Below are positions 48,113 to 57,088 of a stretch of 64,000 nucleotides of DNA, piece after piece (position 1 is the first letter of the stretch; each line of letters starts with the position of its first letter). Source of the stretch: Pseudovibrio sp. M1P-2-3 (GTDB taxonomy: Bacteria; Pseudomonadota; Alphaproteobacteria; Rhizobiales; Stappiaceae); contig NZ_JARRCW010000001.1 of NCBI RefSeq assembly GCF_031501865.1, positions 2,005,001 through 2,069,000 of the forward strand, given 5' to 3'. Below the pieces are notes generated by a model. That model was not told where the DNA came from. It made no database searches and saw only the letters and a program-made list of their open reading frames with translations. Position numbers and translations under genes: made by a program.

Positions 48113-51100
48113 CTTACAAAGTCAGTGTCCTTCACTTTGTGCCCAGCCTGTTTGATGAGTTTCTGGCCTCGCTAAACTTCGAGCGGGGCAGGGCCTGCTT
48201 GTCTTCTCTCAGAGCTGTGTTCACCAGCGGTGAAGCACTGAGCGCCTCGACGGTCCAGAGGTTTTATCAGCTTCAAAACCAGGCAGGCACCAGAACCCGG
48301 TTAATCAATCTTTATGGTCCCACGGAAGCTGCGGTGGAGGTTACCCTTTATGAGACAAAGGGTACTGAGGATATCCTTCCCATCGGCTGTCCAGTTGCGA
48401 ACACGCAGATTTATGTGGTTGACGCTCACTTGCATCCGGTTCCCATTGGTGTTGCGGGGGAGCTGCTCATTGGCGGGGTTCAGGTTTCCCGCGGTTATCT
48501 GGGGCGTTCTGGACTGACTGCGGAAAAGTTCATTGCGGACCCGTTCTCCGGGAAATCCGGAGCACGGCTTTATTGCTCAGGCGATCTGGCCCGTTGGCGG
48601 CCTGATGGCACACTGGACTATCTGGGGCGCATGGACCATCAAGTCAAAATTCGCGGGATGCGGGTGGAGCTGGGTGGAATAGAAGCTGTTCTGAGTTCTC
48701 AGGACGGGATCGCTCAAGCCGCAGTCACGGTTGATGGGGCAGGAAGCCAGGCACGGTTGGTGGCCTGTCTGGTTCCCGAGGGCATTGGCGATGTGCATAT
48801 CGCAAGTGCTGTGGGCAAAGATGTGGAAGCGGTCTCAGACCTTGATCGCCAGTCCTCACATGTGCTGGACCCAGAAGCCTTGCTTGATATCCGCCTGCTG
48901 CGGGCACAACTGAAGACCTTTTTACCTGAACATATGGTTCCAGGTACATATGTGGTTCTCTCCCGTCTTCCCCTGACCCCATCAGGGAAACTGGACCGTA
49001 AAGCGTTGCCGGTGAACCAAAGTGTGGCTGTGCAAACCGTCTATGAAGCTCCGCGTACTGAGCGTGAGGCTCTCATCTGTCAGATCATGCGTGATGTGAT
49101 TGCCCATGACCGGCTGCATCTGGAGCGGGTGGGCCTTACTGACAACTTCTTTGATATCGGCGGTCATTCCATCTTTGCCGCGCAATTTGCCATGCGTTTG
49201 GAAAAGGCCCTTGGGGTCCATGTGCCGGTGCGGCTGGTGTTTGAGCATCCGCGCGTACGCGAGTTTGTCCAAGCACTGGAGACGGGGATCCAAGGTGAGG
49301 CCTTGCCGCCGGTGCTCCCTGTGGAGCGACAAAACCCAATCCCGGCCTCGTTCGAACAAGAACGCATGTGGTTGGCCAACACGGTCTATGAAGGCAAACC
49401 TGTTTACAATGAAGGCCTGCCCATCTCCATCAAAGGGGCAGTAAACACTCAGGCCTTGCTTACAGCCGTACAGGGTGTTTTAGACCGCTATGAGGTGCTG
49501 CGAACGAAGCTGCTTGAACAGGACGGGCAGTTGATCCAGCAGGTCAACCCCGTGGGCAGCGTAACACAGGTATTTGAGGACTGGTCGGGGTATGGCCTTA
49601 CAGCCAAAGACCTTGAGTGCCGGGCTATACAACACTGTGCGGAGCTGATCTCCGCGCCCTATAATCTTGGTACAGAGTACCCCTGTCGGTCTCTGGTGCT
49701 CAAGCTTGGTGAAGATTGGCATGTCTGGTGTCTGGCCATCCATCACAGTGTAGGGGATAACTGGTCGCTTAGCCATGTGATGCCATCGGACTTCTTTGCT
49801 CTGTATGAGACAGCCCTAAGCGGTGGCACTTCCAATCTGCCAGAGATCACTTTGCATTATGCCGACTACGCGGCATGGCAGCGCTCAAAGGAGCTGGCCC
49901 CGGTTCTGGCTAAGGATCTGGAATGGTGGCACAAGCAGCTTGCGGGTTTGCCTCAGGTGTTGGACCTGCCGTCGGACCGTTCCCGCCCACCTCAACGCAG
50001 TTCTGAAGGACAGAGGATACAAGCACAAAGCTACTCGCCACAGCTGTGGCGGGCGGTTGAGGAATTTGCGGTTTCACATGATGGAACCCCGTTTATGGTG
50101 TTTGTCGCCGCTCTTTCCGGCCTTTTGTCCCGAGTGTGCCGAACGGACGATATCGTCTTGGGCACGCCCCATGTGATGAAGCCCGATGCCGCCCTTTGGG
50201 ATGAATTCGGTTACTTTGGGAACACATTGGCGTTGCGGACCAAGGTTGAAGGGGATGATACTTTTGAAGGTCTGTTCACCCGCGCCCGCAATACGGTAAT
50301 GGGGGCGATTGCCCATCAGTATGTACCGTTTGAAGATATTGTGTCAGCTCAGGAAGCTTCTCCTTCCAATGTCACGCCGATCTTTCAGGTTCTACTGGTG
50401 ATGCATGCCTATGCAGATGCTGAGGCATTTAAAAACTCTGGCCTGATACTCAACATGATTTGGGAGGCCGCTCCCAAGGTCTCCAAGTATGACTTGAGCG
50501 TAGACATCAATCCAGGAACGGATGGTGTTCAAATTTTCATGGAGTATGCCTCGGATATCTTTGAGGAGGAGACGGTGCGCCGTTTGGGGGACATGTTCAA
50601 GCGGTTTATTTGTGGCGCGCTTCAAGCCCCTCACGCTCCCATTGCAAAGCTGGACATTCTGGGGGATGGGGAACGTCAACAGGTTCTCAAAAACTTTAAT
50701 GAAACGCAGGTGGACTATCCATCCGGGGAGACGGTCCTTGATCTGATTGCAAGGCAAGTAGAGGCGCATCCGCAGGCCATCGCTGTAACTGACAATGACA
50801 GTTGCTTGACGTATGCCGAGTTGGATGGGCGTTCCAACCAGCTGGCCCGTTATCTGATTGCTCAGGGCGTTGGACCGGAACAGATTGTTGGTGTGTGTCT
50901 GGAACGATCGGTAGAGTTGATAGTTGTGCTGTTGGGAGTATTCAAGTCAGGGGGAGTTTATTTACCGTTCAGTTTAGATTATCCGCTTGATCGACTTGAG
51001 TATATGCTTGCAGATGTCAATGCGGATCACGTAATTGTAAGTCAGCGGGGTCATGTCCGCCTTGCAGCAATGCTAGTAAACGCGCGGTATTTGGTTACAG

Positions 51101-54100
51101 TATTGGAACCAATTCATTCCCCAAATTGGCTTTGCAATTATAAGGGGAAAGGTAAGGCAGCGCAAATTTTTGGTGGCCTTCCTAGTGCTGATATCTTGGC
51201 CTATATCATCTATACCTCGGGCTCCTCGGGAAAACCGAAAGCCGTTCCAGTGTGCCATGGCCCACTAACCAACCTTCTTTTGTCTATGAAGACAGTCTAC
51301 GCGATAAAAGAGGGTGAAGGTGCTTTGGTAGTCTCAGAACCTGTTTTCGATGCTTTTATTGAAAGGACACTGGTGCCTCTTATTAGCGGCGGTTGGGTGT
51401 CACTGCGAAGTCTTGAAAGTCTTTTACATGAACCTTTATCAAGCAGTTTGTTTTCTAGCGCAAAGGTAGCTGTATATGGTGGTACACCAACTATCATAGA
51501 AACCTTAATCGAACACTGTGCTGTTTTATTCGAAGGTGCCCGTGCAGTTGCTGGAGGGGAGGCACTACGTACTCATCTGAGCAATAAACTGTTCAGTCTT
51601 AGATCTTCCATAATCAACTCGTATGGTCCAACGGAAACGACTATAACTGCTAGCTATTACTCTGTTGGTGCGGAAGACAATTTGGACATCCTACCCATAG
51701 GCTCTCCGGTTGCGAACACGCAGATTTATGTGGTTGACGCTCACCTGCATCCGGTTCCCATTGGTGTTGCGGGGGAGCTGCTCATTGGCGGGGTTCAGGT
51801 TTCCCGCGGTTATCTGGGGCGTTCTGGACTGACTGCGGAAAAGTTCATTGCGGACCCGTTCTCCGGGAAATCCGGAGCACGGCTTTATTGCTCAGGCGAT
51901 CTGGCCCGTTGGCGGCCTGATGGCACACTGGACTATCTGGGGCGCATGGACCATCAAGTCAAAATTCGCGGGATGCGGGTGGAGCTGGGTGGAATAGAAG
52001 CTGTTCTGAGTTCTCAGGACGGGATCGCTCAAGCCGCAGTCACGGTTGATGGGGCAGGAAGCCAGGCACGGTTGGTGGCCTGTCTGGTTCCCGAGGGCAT
52101 TGGCGATGTGCATATCGCAAGTGCTGTGGGCAAAGATGTGGAAGCGGTCTCAGACCTTGATCGCCAGTCCTCACATGTGCTGGACCCAGAAGCCTTGCTT
52201 GATATCCGCCTGCTGCGGGCACAACTGAAGACCTTTTTACCTGAACATATGGTTCCAGGTACATATGTGGTTCTCTCCCGTCTTCCCCTGACCCCATCAG
52301 GGAAACTGGACCGTAAAGCGTTGCCGGTGAACCAAAGTGTGGCTGTGCAAACCGTCTATGAAGCTCCGCGTACTGAGCGTGAGGCTCTCATCTGTCAGAT
52401 CATGCGTGATGTGATTGCCCATGACCGGCTGCATCTGGAGCGGGTGGGCCTTGCTGACAACTTCTTTGATATCGGCGGTCATTCCATCTTTGCCGCGCAA
52501 TTTGCCATGCGTTTGGAAAAGGCCCTTGGGGTCCATGTGCCGGTGCGGCTGGTGTTTGAGCATCCGCGCGTACGCGAGTTTGTCCAAGCACTGGAGACGG
52601 GGATCCAAGGTGAGGCCTTGCCGCCGGTGCTCCCTGTGGAGCGACAAAACCCAATCCCGGCCTCGTTCGAACAAGAACGCATGTGGTTGGCCAACACAGT
52701 CTATGAAGGCAAACCTGTTTACAATGAAGGCCTGCCCATCTCCATCAAAGGGGCAGTAAACACTCAGGCCTTGCTTACAGCCGTACAGGGTGTTTTAGAC
52801 CGCTATGAGGTGCTGCGAACGAGGTTGGTGGAAAGGGACGAAGGGCTGTTTCAGCTAATAGATCCTCCCGGTAACTTAAAACTAGTATTCGAAGACTGGT
52901 CCGGAAGCGCACATTTGACGGAAAAAATGGAGCAGGATGTCAAGGTGCGGTGTTCAGATCTTATTGCTGCGCCCTATAATCTTGGTACAGAGTACCCCTG
53001 TCGGTCTCTGGTGCTCAAGCTTGGTGAAGATTGGCATGTCTGGTGTCTGGCCATCCATCACAGTGTAGGGGATAACTGGTCGCTTAGCCATGTGATGCCA
53101 TCGGACTTCTTTGCTCTGTATGAGACAGCCCTAAGCGGTGGCACTTCCAATCTGCCGGAGATCACTTTGCATTATGCTGATTACGCAGCATGGCAACGCT
53201 CAAAGGAGCTGGCCCCGGTTCTGGCTAAGGATCTGGAATGGTGGCACAAGCAGCTTGCGGGTTTGCCTCAGGCGTTGGACCTGCCGTTTGATAGGCCGCG
53301 ACCGTCTTTGCGGAATTTTGCAGGGCATCTAATTCAAGAGCACTTCTTCTCCATAGAGGATTGGCGAGCAATTGAGAGTTTCTCTGTTCGTCATGGTGGA
53401 ACTCCGTTTATGGTGTTTGTCGCCGCCCTTTCCGGCCTATTGTCCCGGGTGTGCCGAACGGACGATATCGTCTTGGGCACGCCCCATGTGATGAAGCCCG
53501 ATGCCGCCCTTTGGGATGAATTTGGTTACTTTGGGAATACGCTGGTGTTGCGGAGTAATGTGAAAAGCAAGACTTCCTTTGAGAATCTGTTCGATAATGT
53601 CCGAGACATGGTGATGGAAGCGTTTGCCCATCAATATGTGCCATTTGAATGGATCGTTAAGAGGCTTAAAATTGCGCCTTCCAATACAACGCCTTTGTTT
53701 CAAGTCCTATTGACGATGCATGCTTATGGGGATGAGGGAGGGGATAAACGTCCGGACATGACACTGGAAGTATTGGAAGAAACGTCTCCAAAAATTTCAA
53801 AGTTTGACCTGAGCGTTGATGTCTATCCGGGATCTAATGGTATCCATATTTCCCTAGAGTATGCTTCAGATGTGTTTGAAGAAATAACCGTGCGCCGCCT
53901 TGGGAACTTGTTCAAGAGATTTATGTGTGCAGCGTTTAAAACCCCATCAATATCAGTGGGGGAACTAAACATATTAAGTGAGGCAGAATGTCAGCAAATC
54001 GTCAATGGCTTTAATACATCGCAAGTGGACTATCCCGTTTACGAGGGGATACTGGATTTGTTTACAAGACAAGTGTGGAATCAGCCGGAAACATCTGCAG

Positions 54101-56769
54101 TTTTTGATGGCGACAGGTGTTTAAATTATAGGGAACTTGATGTGCAGTCTAACATGCTCGCAAGTTCTCTCATGGCTGAGGGGGTAGGTTTGGAGCAGGT
54201 TGTTGGTGTGTGTCTAGAACGCTCTATTGAATTGGTAGTCTCACTTTTGGCAATTTGGAAAGCAGGAGGTGCTTACCTACCCTTAGATCCGGACTATCCT
54301 CACGACCGGATTCTTTATTTATTAAAGGATGCTGATGCGAAAGTACTTATAGTACAAAAAAGGCATAGTGAAACTTTGTCCGAATGTGCTGCATTAAATG
54401 GATTTCACCCATATATATATGATGAAGGGGGGCTTCATAGTTTCCAATATAACAGCGGAGAAGGTTTTTCAGAAGTGGAGGGACTACAACCCTATAAGTC
54501 TGACCGATTAGCCTATGTTCTCTATACTTCTGGTTCTACGGGAAAACCAAAGGGGGTGATGGTATCCCATAAAGAGCTATATGCATTTGTAAGTTCAGTA
54601 AGTACCCTCATCGAGTTAACTGAAAAGGATGTAGTTTGGTCAGTTGCTTCTGCTAGCTTTGATGTGTCCATTCAGGACTTTTGCTTGTCATTGGCTGGTG
54701 GGTCGAAAATGGTCCTGTTTAATCGTACCCGCTTTGGCTCTCGGGACTACGTCACCCAACTTCTTGAAACATATCCTCCAACCTTCATGGAACTAACGCC
54801 ATCTGTATTTGGAGTTATGTTCCCTGATGGGTTACCATTTCTGCCTGACCTTACAATGTTTATTGGCTCGGAAGTTGTTGAGCCAGGTTTGGCAAGTAAA
54901 CTTCTTGGACAGGTCAAATCTCTTTTTAATGCCTATGGGCCAACCGAAACTGTAGTCAACTCTATTATGAGCCGAATTGGTAAAGAGGACTTCGTGAATT
55001 CCGTTCCAATTGGTTTTCCGTTACCGAACACGAAGGCTTATGTGGTTGATACATTTCTTAACCCGGTTCCAATTGGAATTGCGGGAGAGCTGGTGATCGG
55101 TGGGGTTCAGGTTGCCCTAGGTTATTTGGGTCTTTCAGGTCTTACTGCGGATAAGTTCATTGCTGACCCCTTCTCTAAAAAAGCAGGCGAGCGCCTTTAT
55201 CGCTCAGGGGATCTTGCCCGCTGGCGCAGGGATGGTCAGCTGGAATACTTGGGGCGCATGGATCAGCAGGTCAAAATCCGCGGTATGCGTGTGGAGCTAA
55301 GTGAAATTGAATCGGTACTTATTGCTCAACCGGGCATCTCTCAGGCTGTAGTCGTTGTAGATGAGGTTGAAGGACAAACTCGTATCATAGCTTGTGTAGT
55401 CCCGGAGATTGTCGATTATCATCAACCTACGATTACTTTGGTCAAAAAAACGGAAAAACTCAGCCCCAGAGAAGATAGAACTCTTGATGTCGAAAGTTTG
55501 TTAGATATTGGTCTTCTTCGCGCTCAACTTAAGATTCTTTTACCCCTATATATGGTACCCAGCCATTACGTGGCTCTATCTCGGTTGCCACTGCTTTCTT
55601 CTGGTAAGGTAGATAGAAAATCTCTTCCAATAGCTGCTGCCGTATCTGTTCATAAATCCTATGAAGCACCTGAAACTGCGTCGGAAATTTTTATTGCAGC
55701 AACGTTTGCCCAGCTTCTTGGGCTGGAGCGAGTTGGACGGCAGGATAGTTTTTTCGACCTAGGTGGAGATTCAATGAGCGCAGTGAGATTGATCGAACGC
55801 CTGAAAGGTGAGGGGTCCTGTAATCTGGGAGTCAGGGATGTACTTGAAAAGCCAACAGTTTCGGAACTGGCAAAACGCCTGTCTTCAAAGAAACGGAGTT
55901 ACTCTCCTCTCATTCATTTTGTAGCTCCCAGAGGCCTAGAGCGCGGGGCTCAGACCCAGCAGGTAATCTTGTGTTTCCATGCAGCTGATGGCCTTGGGTA
56001 TTACTATGGTCAGGACAAAGTGCTCCGTGAGTGGGGCCAATATGGTAAAGTAATCGGAGTTCGCGCGCGAGGGTGGGAAGATAATGAGCGTTTCTTTATA
56101 AACTATGACGAAATGATAGACTGCTATACAGGGACGATTATTAAAGAGGTGACAGGTCCACTATTTTGCGTTGGTTGGTCAGATGGCGGTGTGATTGCTC
56201 AGGATGTGGCCGTACGCCTTCAGAAGTTGGGGAGGGATGTTAAGGGACTGGTGATCCTCGATTCTTTGATTCACCCTTCAGATGATGAAAAAGAAAATGT
56301 AACACGGTATATTACGGGAGATGCGCCCTGGAGTGAAGTTTTGGATCAGCTCTATGGAGAATTGTATGAACCTGAATTTAATGGAAAGCATCAATTCTTG
56401 TCAGATAACGAAAAGCTGAAGCATATACTAGATGTGTTGACTTTTCGAAAACTTATTCCAACTGAAGTCAGTCAGGCCCCCCGAGCTTTTGCCGAACGAT
56501 TGATTAAAAACTATGTGACAAACCTCTTTCTACTGGCCAAGAAAGGGAAAACTGAAGTTTTCAATGGGCCTACTCTCGTTCTACGAGGGTTGGAAAATAT
56601 AAATAAAAAAGAAGACCCAACACTTGGGTGGCCGAACTTCTGTTCTCGAATAGACATTGCAGATACTCTTACTTCTCACGACAGCTTTTTAAAGCCAGTT
56701 ACATGCAGGGAAGTAGTCGACGTAGTTTCCCAATGGATGGGAAGCTTATCAAGTCCAAAAGAGGAATGA
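48016..56769 (+). CDS. NRPS fragment 3: A1 end-T-C-A-T-C-A-T-TE
   Basis: The main NRPS frame (2917 codons open; true coding from about 48077). Order: rest of A1 (to 49010), T1 (GGHS, Ser 49168-49170), C2 (49310-50690, HHSVGDN at 49741), A2 (50690-52320), T2 (Ser 52483-52485), C3 (52630-54000, HHSVGDN at 53056), A3 (54000-55640), T3 (GGDS, Ser 55771-55773) and a type I thioesterase (55900-56769; GWSDGG with Ser 56179-56181). No epimerase, methyltransferase or MbtH is seen. A1's pocket residues resemble serine-activating domains; A2 and A3 are not assignable by eye. Blocks of modules 1 and 2 are nearly identical. If functional it would release a short, at least tripeptide-based product. Confidence 0.85.
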   Translation: MGVALVGGCRCPRGYADTGCHRDINALFQVIVTYKVSVLHFVPSLFDEFLASLNFERGRACLSSLRAVFTSGEALSASTVQRFYQLQNQAGTRTRLINLYGPTEAAVEVTLYETKGTEDILPIGCPVANTQIYVVDAHLHPVPIGVAGELLIGGVQVSRGYLGRSGLTAEKFIADPFSGKSGARLYCSGDLARWRPDGTLDYLGRMDHQVKIRGMRVELGGIEAVLSSQDGIAQAAVTVDGAGSQARLVACLVPEGIGDVHIASAVGKDVEAVSDLDRQSSHVLDPEALLDIRLLRAQLKTFLPEHMVPGTYVVLSRLPLTPSGKLDRKALPVNQSVAVQTVYEAPRTEREALICQIMRDVIAHDRLHLERVGLTDNFFDIGGHSIFAAQFAMRLEKALGVHVPVRLVFEHPRVREFVQALETGIQGEALPPVLPVERQNPIPASFEQERMWLANTVYEGKPVYNEGLPISIKGAVNTQALLTAVQGVLDRYEVLRTKLLEQDGQLIQQVNPVGSVTQVFEDWSGYGLTAKDLECRAIQHCAELISAPYNLGTEYPCRSLVLKLGEDWHVWCLAIHHSVGDNWSLSHVMPSDFFALYETALSGGTSNLPEITLHYADYAAWQRSKELAPVLAKDLEWWHKQLAGLPQVLDLPSDRSRPPQRSSEGQRIQAQSYSPQLWRAVEEFAVSHDGTPFMVFVAALSGLLSRVCRTDDIVLGTPHVMKPDAALWDEFGYFGNTLALRTKVEGDDTFEGLFTRARNTVMGAIAHQYVPFEDIVSAQEASPSNVTPIFQVLLVMHAYADAEAFKNSGLILNMIWEAAPKVSKYDLSVDINPGTDGVQIFMEYASDIFEEETVRRLGDMFKRFICGALQAPHAPIAKLDILGDGERQQVLKNFNETQVDYPSGETVLDLIARQVEAHPQAIAVTDNDSCLTYAELDGRSNQLARYLIAQGVGPEQIVGVCLERSVELIVVLLGVFKSGGVYLPFSLDYPLDRLEYMLADVNADHVIVSQRGHVRLAAMLVNARYLVTVLEPIHSPNWLCNYKGKGKAAQIFGGLPSADILAYIIYTSGSSGKPKAVPVCHGPLTNLLLSMKTVYAIKEGEGALVVSEPVFDAFIERTLVPLISGGWVSLRSLESLLHEPLSSSLFSSAKVAVYGGTPTIIETLIEHCAVLFEGARAVAGGEALRTHLSNKLFSLRSSIINSYGPTETTITASYYSVGAEDNLDILPIGSPVANTQIYVVDAHLHPVPIGVAGELLIGGVQVSRGYLGRSGLTAEKFIADPFSGKSGARLYCSGDLARWRPDGTLDYLGRMDHQVKIRGMRVELGGIEAVLSSQDGIAQAAVTVDGAGSQARLVACLVPEGIGDVHIASAVGKDVEAVSDLDRQSSHVLDPEALLDIRLLRAQLKTFLPEHMVPGTYVVLSRLPLTPSGKLDRKALPVNQSVAVQTVYEAPRTEREALICQIMRDVIAHDRLHLERVGLADNFFDIGGHSIFAAQFAMRLEKALGVHVPVRLVFEHPRVREFVQALETGIQGEALPPVLPVERQNPIPASFEQERMWLANTVYEGKPVYNEGLPISIKGAVNTQALLTAVQGVLDRYEVLRTRLVERDEGLFQLIDPPGNLKLVFEDWSGSAHLTEKMEQDVKVRCSDLIAAPYNLGTEYPCRSLVLKLGEDWHVWCLAIHHSVGDNWSLSHVMPSDFFALYETALSGGTSNLPEITLHYADYAAWQRSKELAPVLAKDLEWWHKQLAGLPQALDLPFDRPRPSLRNFAGHLIQEHFFSIEDWRAIESFSVRHGGTPFMVFVAALSGLLSRVCRTDDIVLGTPHVMKPDAALWDEFGYFGNTLVLRSNVKSKTSFENLFDNVRDMVMEAFAHQYVPFEWIVKRLKIAPSNTTPLFQVLLTMHAYGDEGGDKRPDMTLEVLEETSPKISKFDLSVDVYPGSNGIHISLEYASDVFEEITVRRLGNLFKRFMCAAFKTPSISVGELNILSEAECQQIVNGFNTSQVDYPVYEGILDLFTRQVWNQPETSAVFDGDRCLNYRELDVQSNMLASSLMAEGVGLEQVVGVCLERSIELVVSLLAIWKAGGAYLPLDPDYPHDRILYLLKDADAKVLIVQKRHSETLSECAALNGFHPYIYDEGGLHSFQYNSGEGFSEVEGLQPYKSDRLAYVLYTSGSTGKPKGVMVSHKELYAFVSSVSTLIELTEKDVVWSVASASFDVSIQDFCLSLAGGSKMVLFNRTRFGSRDYVTQLLETYPPTFMELTPSVFGVMFPDGLPFLPDLTMFIGSEVVEPGLASKLLGQVKSLFNAYGPTETVVNSIMSRIGKEDFVNSVPIGFPLPNTKAYVVDTFLNPVPIGIAGELVIGGVQVALGYLGLSGLTADKFIADPFSKKAGERLYRSGDLARWRRDGQLEYLGRMDQQVKIRGMRVELSEIESVLIAQPGISQAVVVVDEVEGQTRIIACVVPEIVDYHQPTITLVKKTEKLSPREDRTLDVESLLDIGLLRAQLKILLPLYMVPSHYVALSRLPLLSSGKVDRKSLPIAAAVSVHKSYEAPETASEIFIAATFAQLLGLERVGRQDSFFDLGGDSMSAVRLIERLKGEGSCNLGVRDVLEKPTVSELAKRLSSKKRSYSPLIHFVAPRGLERGAQTQQVILCFHAADGLGYYYGQDKVLREWGQYGKVIGVRARGWEDNERFFINYDEMIDCYTGTIIKEVTGPLFCVGWSDGGVIAQDVAVRLQKLGRDVKGLVILDSLIHPSDDEKENVTRYITGDAPWSEVLDQLYGELYEPEFNGKHQFLSDNEKLKHILDVLTFRKLIPTEVSQAPRAFAERLIKNYVTNLFLLAKKGKTEVFNGPTLVLRGLENINKKEDPTLGWPNFCSRIDIADTLTSHDSFLKPVTCREVVDVVSQWMGSLSSPKEE
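48394..49507 (+). repeat. NRPS internal repeat block 1, copy 1
   Basis: An 1114-bp block covering the C-terminal part of A1, T1 and the start of C2. It is repeated at 51709-52822 (offset 3315) with only three differences seen: position 48430 (T/C), the T/A codon change near 49138, and G/A in the codon near 49384. Sequence just outside both ends diverges abruptly. Confidence 0.93.
49654..49972 (+). repeat. NRPS internal repeat block 2, copy 1
   Basis: A 319-bp block in condensation domain 2 that includes the HHSVGDN active site. It matches 52969-53287 at the same 3315-bp offset, with about seven differences. Between blocks 1 and 2 (49508-49653) the two modules are divergent, giving a mosaic pattern. 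A third, shorter similar stretch begins near 50085 and 53400. Confidence 0.88.
51709..52822 (+). repeat. NRPS internal repeat block 1, copy 2
   Basis: Second copy of the 1114-bp block, covering the end of A2, T2 and the start of C3. It immediately follows the divergent, visibly more AT-rich core of A2 (about 50935-51708). Confidence 0.93.
52969..53287 (+). repeat. NRPS internal repeat block 2, copy 2
   Basis: Copy of 49654-49972 within condensation domain 3, including its active-site motif. Confidence 0.88.
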
Positions 56770-57088
56770 TAATCGGCACTGCTGTTCATGAAACTGCATC
56801 GGACTGTAAGTGTTTTTAGTGCTTGATGGGATAGTTACTCCTTTTCCGGTATTGATGCGCCAATTTGCTGTCATGACTACTTATAAAAGGAGGCCCCATA
56901 AACGAGCTTAGGGTCCAGACTCATAACCAGTAACAGATAGCTACGACTAGACTGTATGCGGTGTTTTCACCCCACCTGTTCATAGGTAATTAGGCCTCCC
57001 ATAGGGTAGTGATGGAATGGATGCCTCTCCCGGCGCATTTCTGCAATACTGAGCAGAGTGTAGCTTTTGGAAAAAGAGGGACGCAACC
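56770..57088 (+). other. gap between NRPS and IS110
   Basis: About 320 bp with no gene. It should contain the left end of the IS110 element, whose boundary I cannot set because IS110 lacks clear terminal inverted repeats. A stretch near 56900-56935 looks like an insertion-sequence end but I cannot name it. Confidence 0.35.

Larger units (their letters stand above)
45265..56769 (+). other. whole NRPS locus, reconstructed as one gene
   Basis: Correcting one base at 46360-46366 (minus one G) and one at 48075-48076 (plus one C) joins the three open pieces into a single gene of about 11.5 kb: C-lobe, C-A-T, C-A-T, C-A-T-TE. Domain order, continuity of conserved motifs at both breaks and the otherwise intact frame support one ancestral gene. 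No transporter or phosphopantetheinyl transferase is adjacent; the flanks are IS remnants. Siderophore or lipopeptide production are both possible. Confidence 0.75.

Noticed and set aside
48577-52297. Paired identical short frames antisense to the NRPS
   Set aside because: They repeat only because the underlying NRPS DNA is repeated; they are not genes.
56890-56940. Possible end of a further insertion sequence
   Set aside because: The wording of the sequence resembles IS ends, but I cannot find a matching partner end or transposase.
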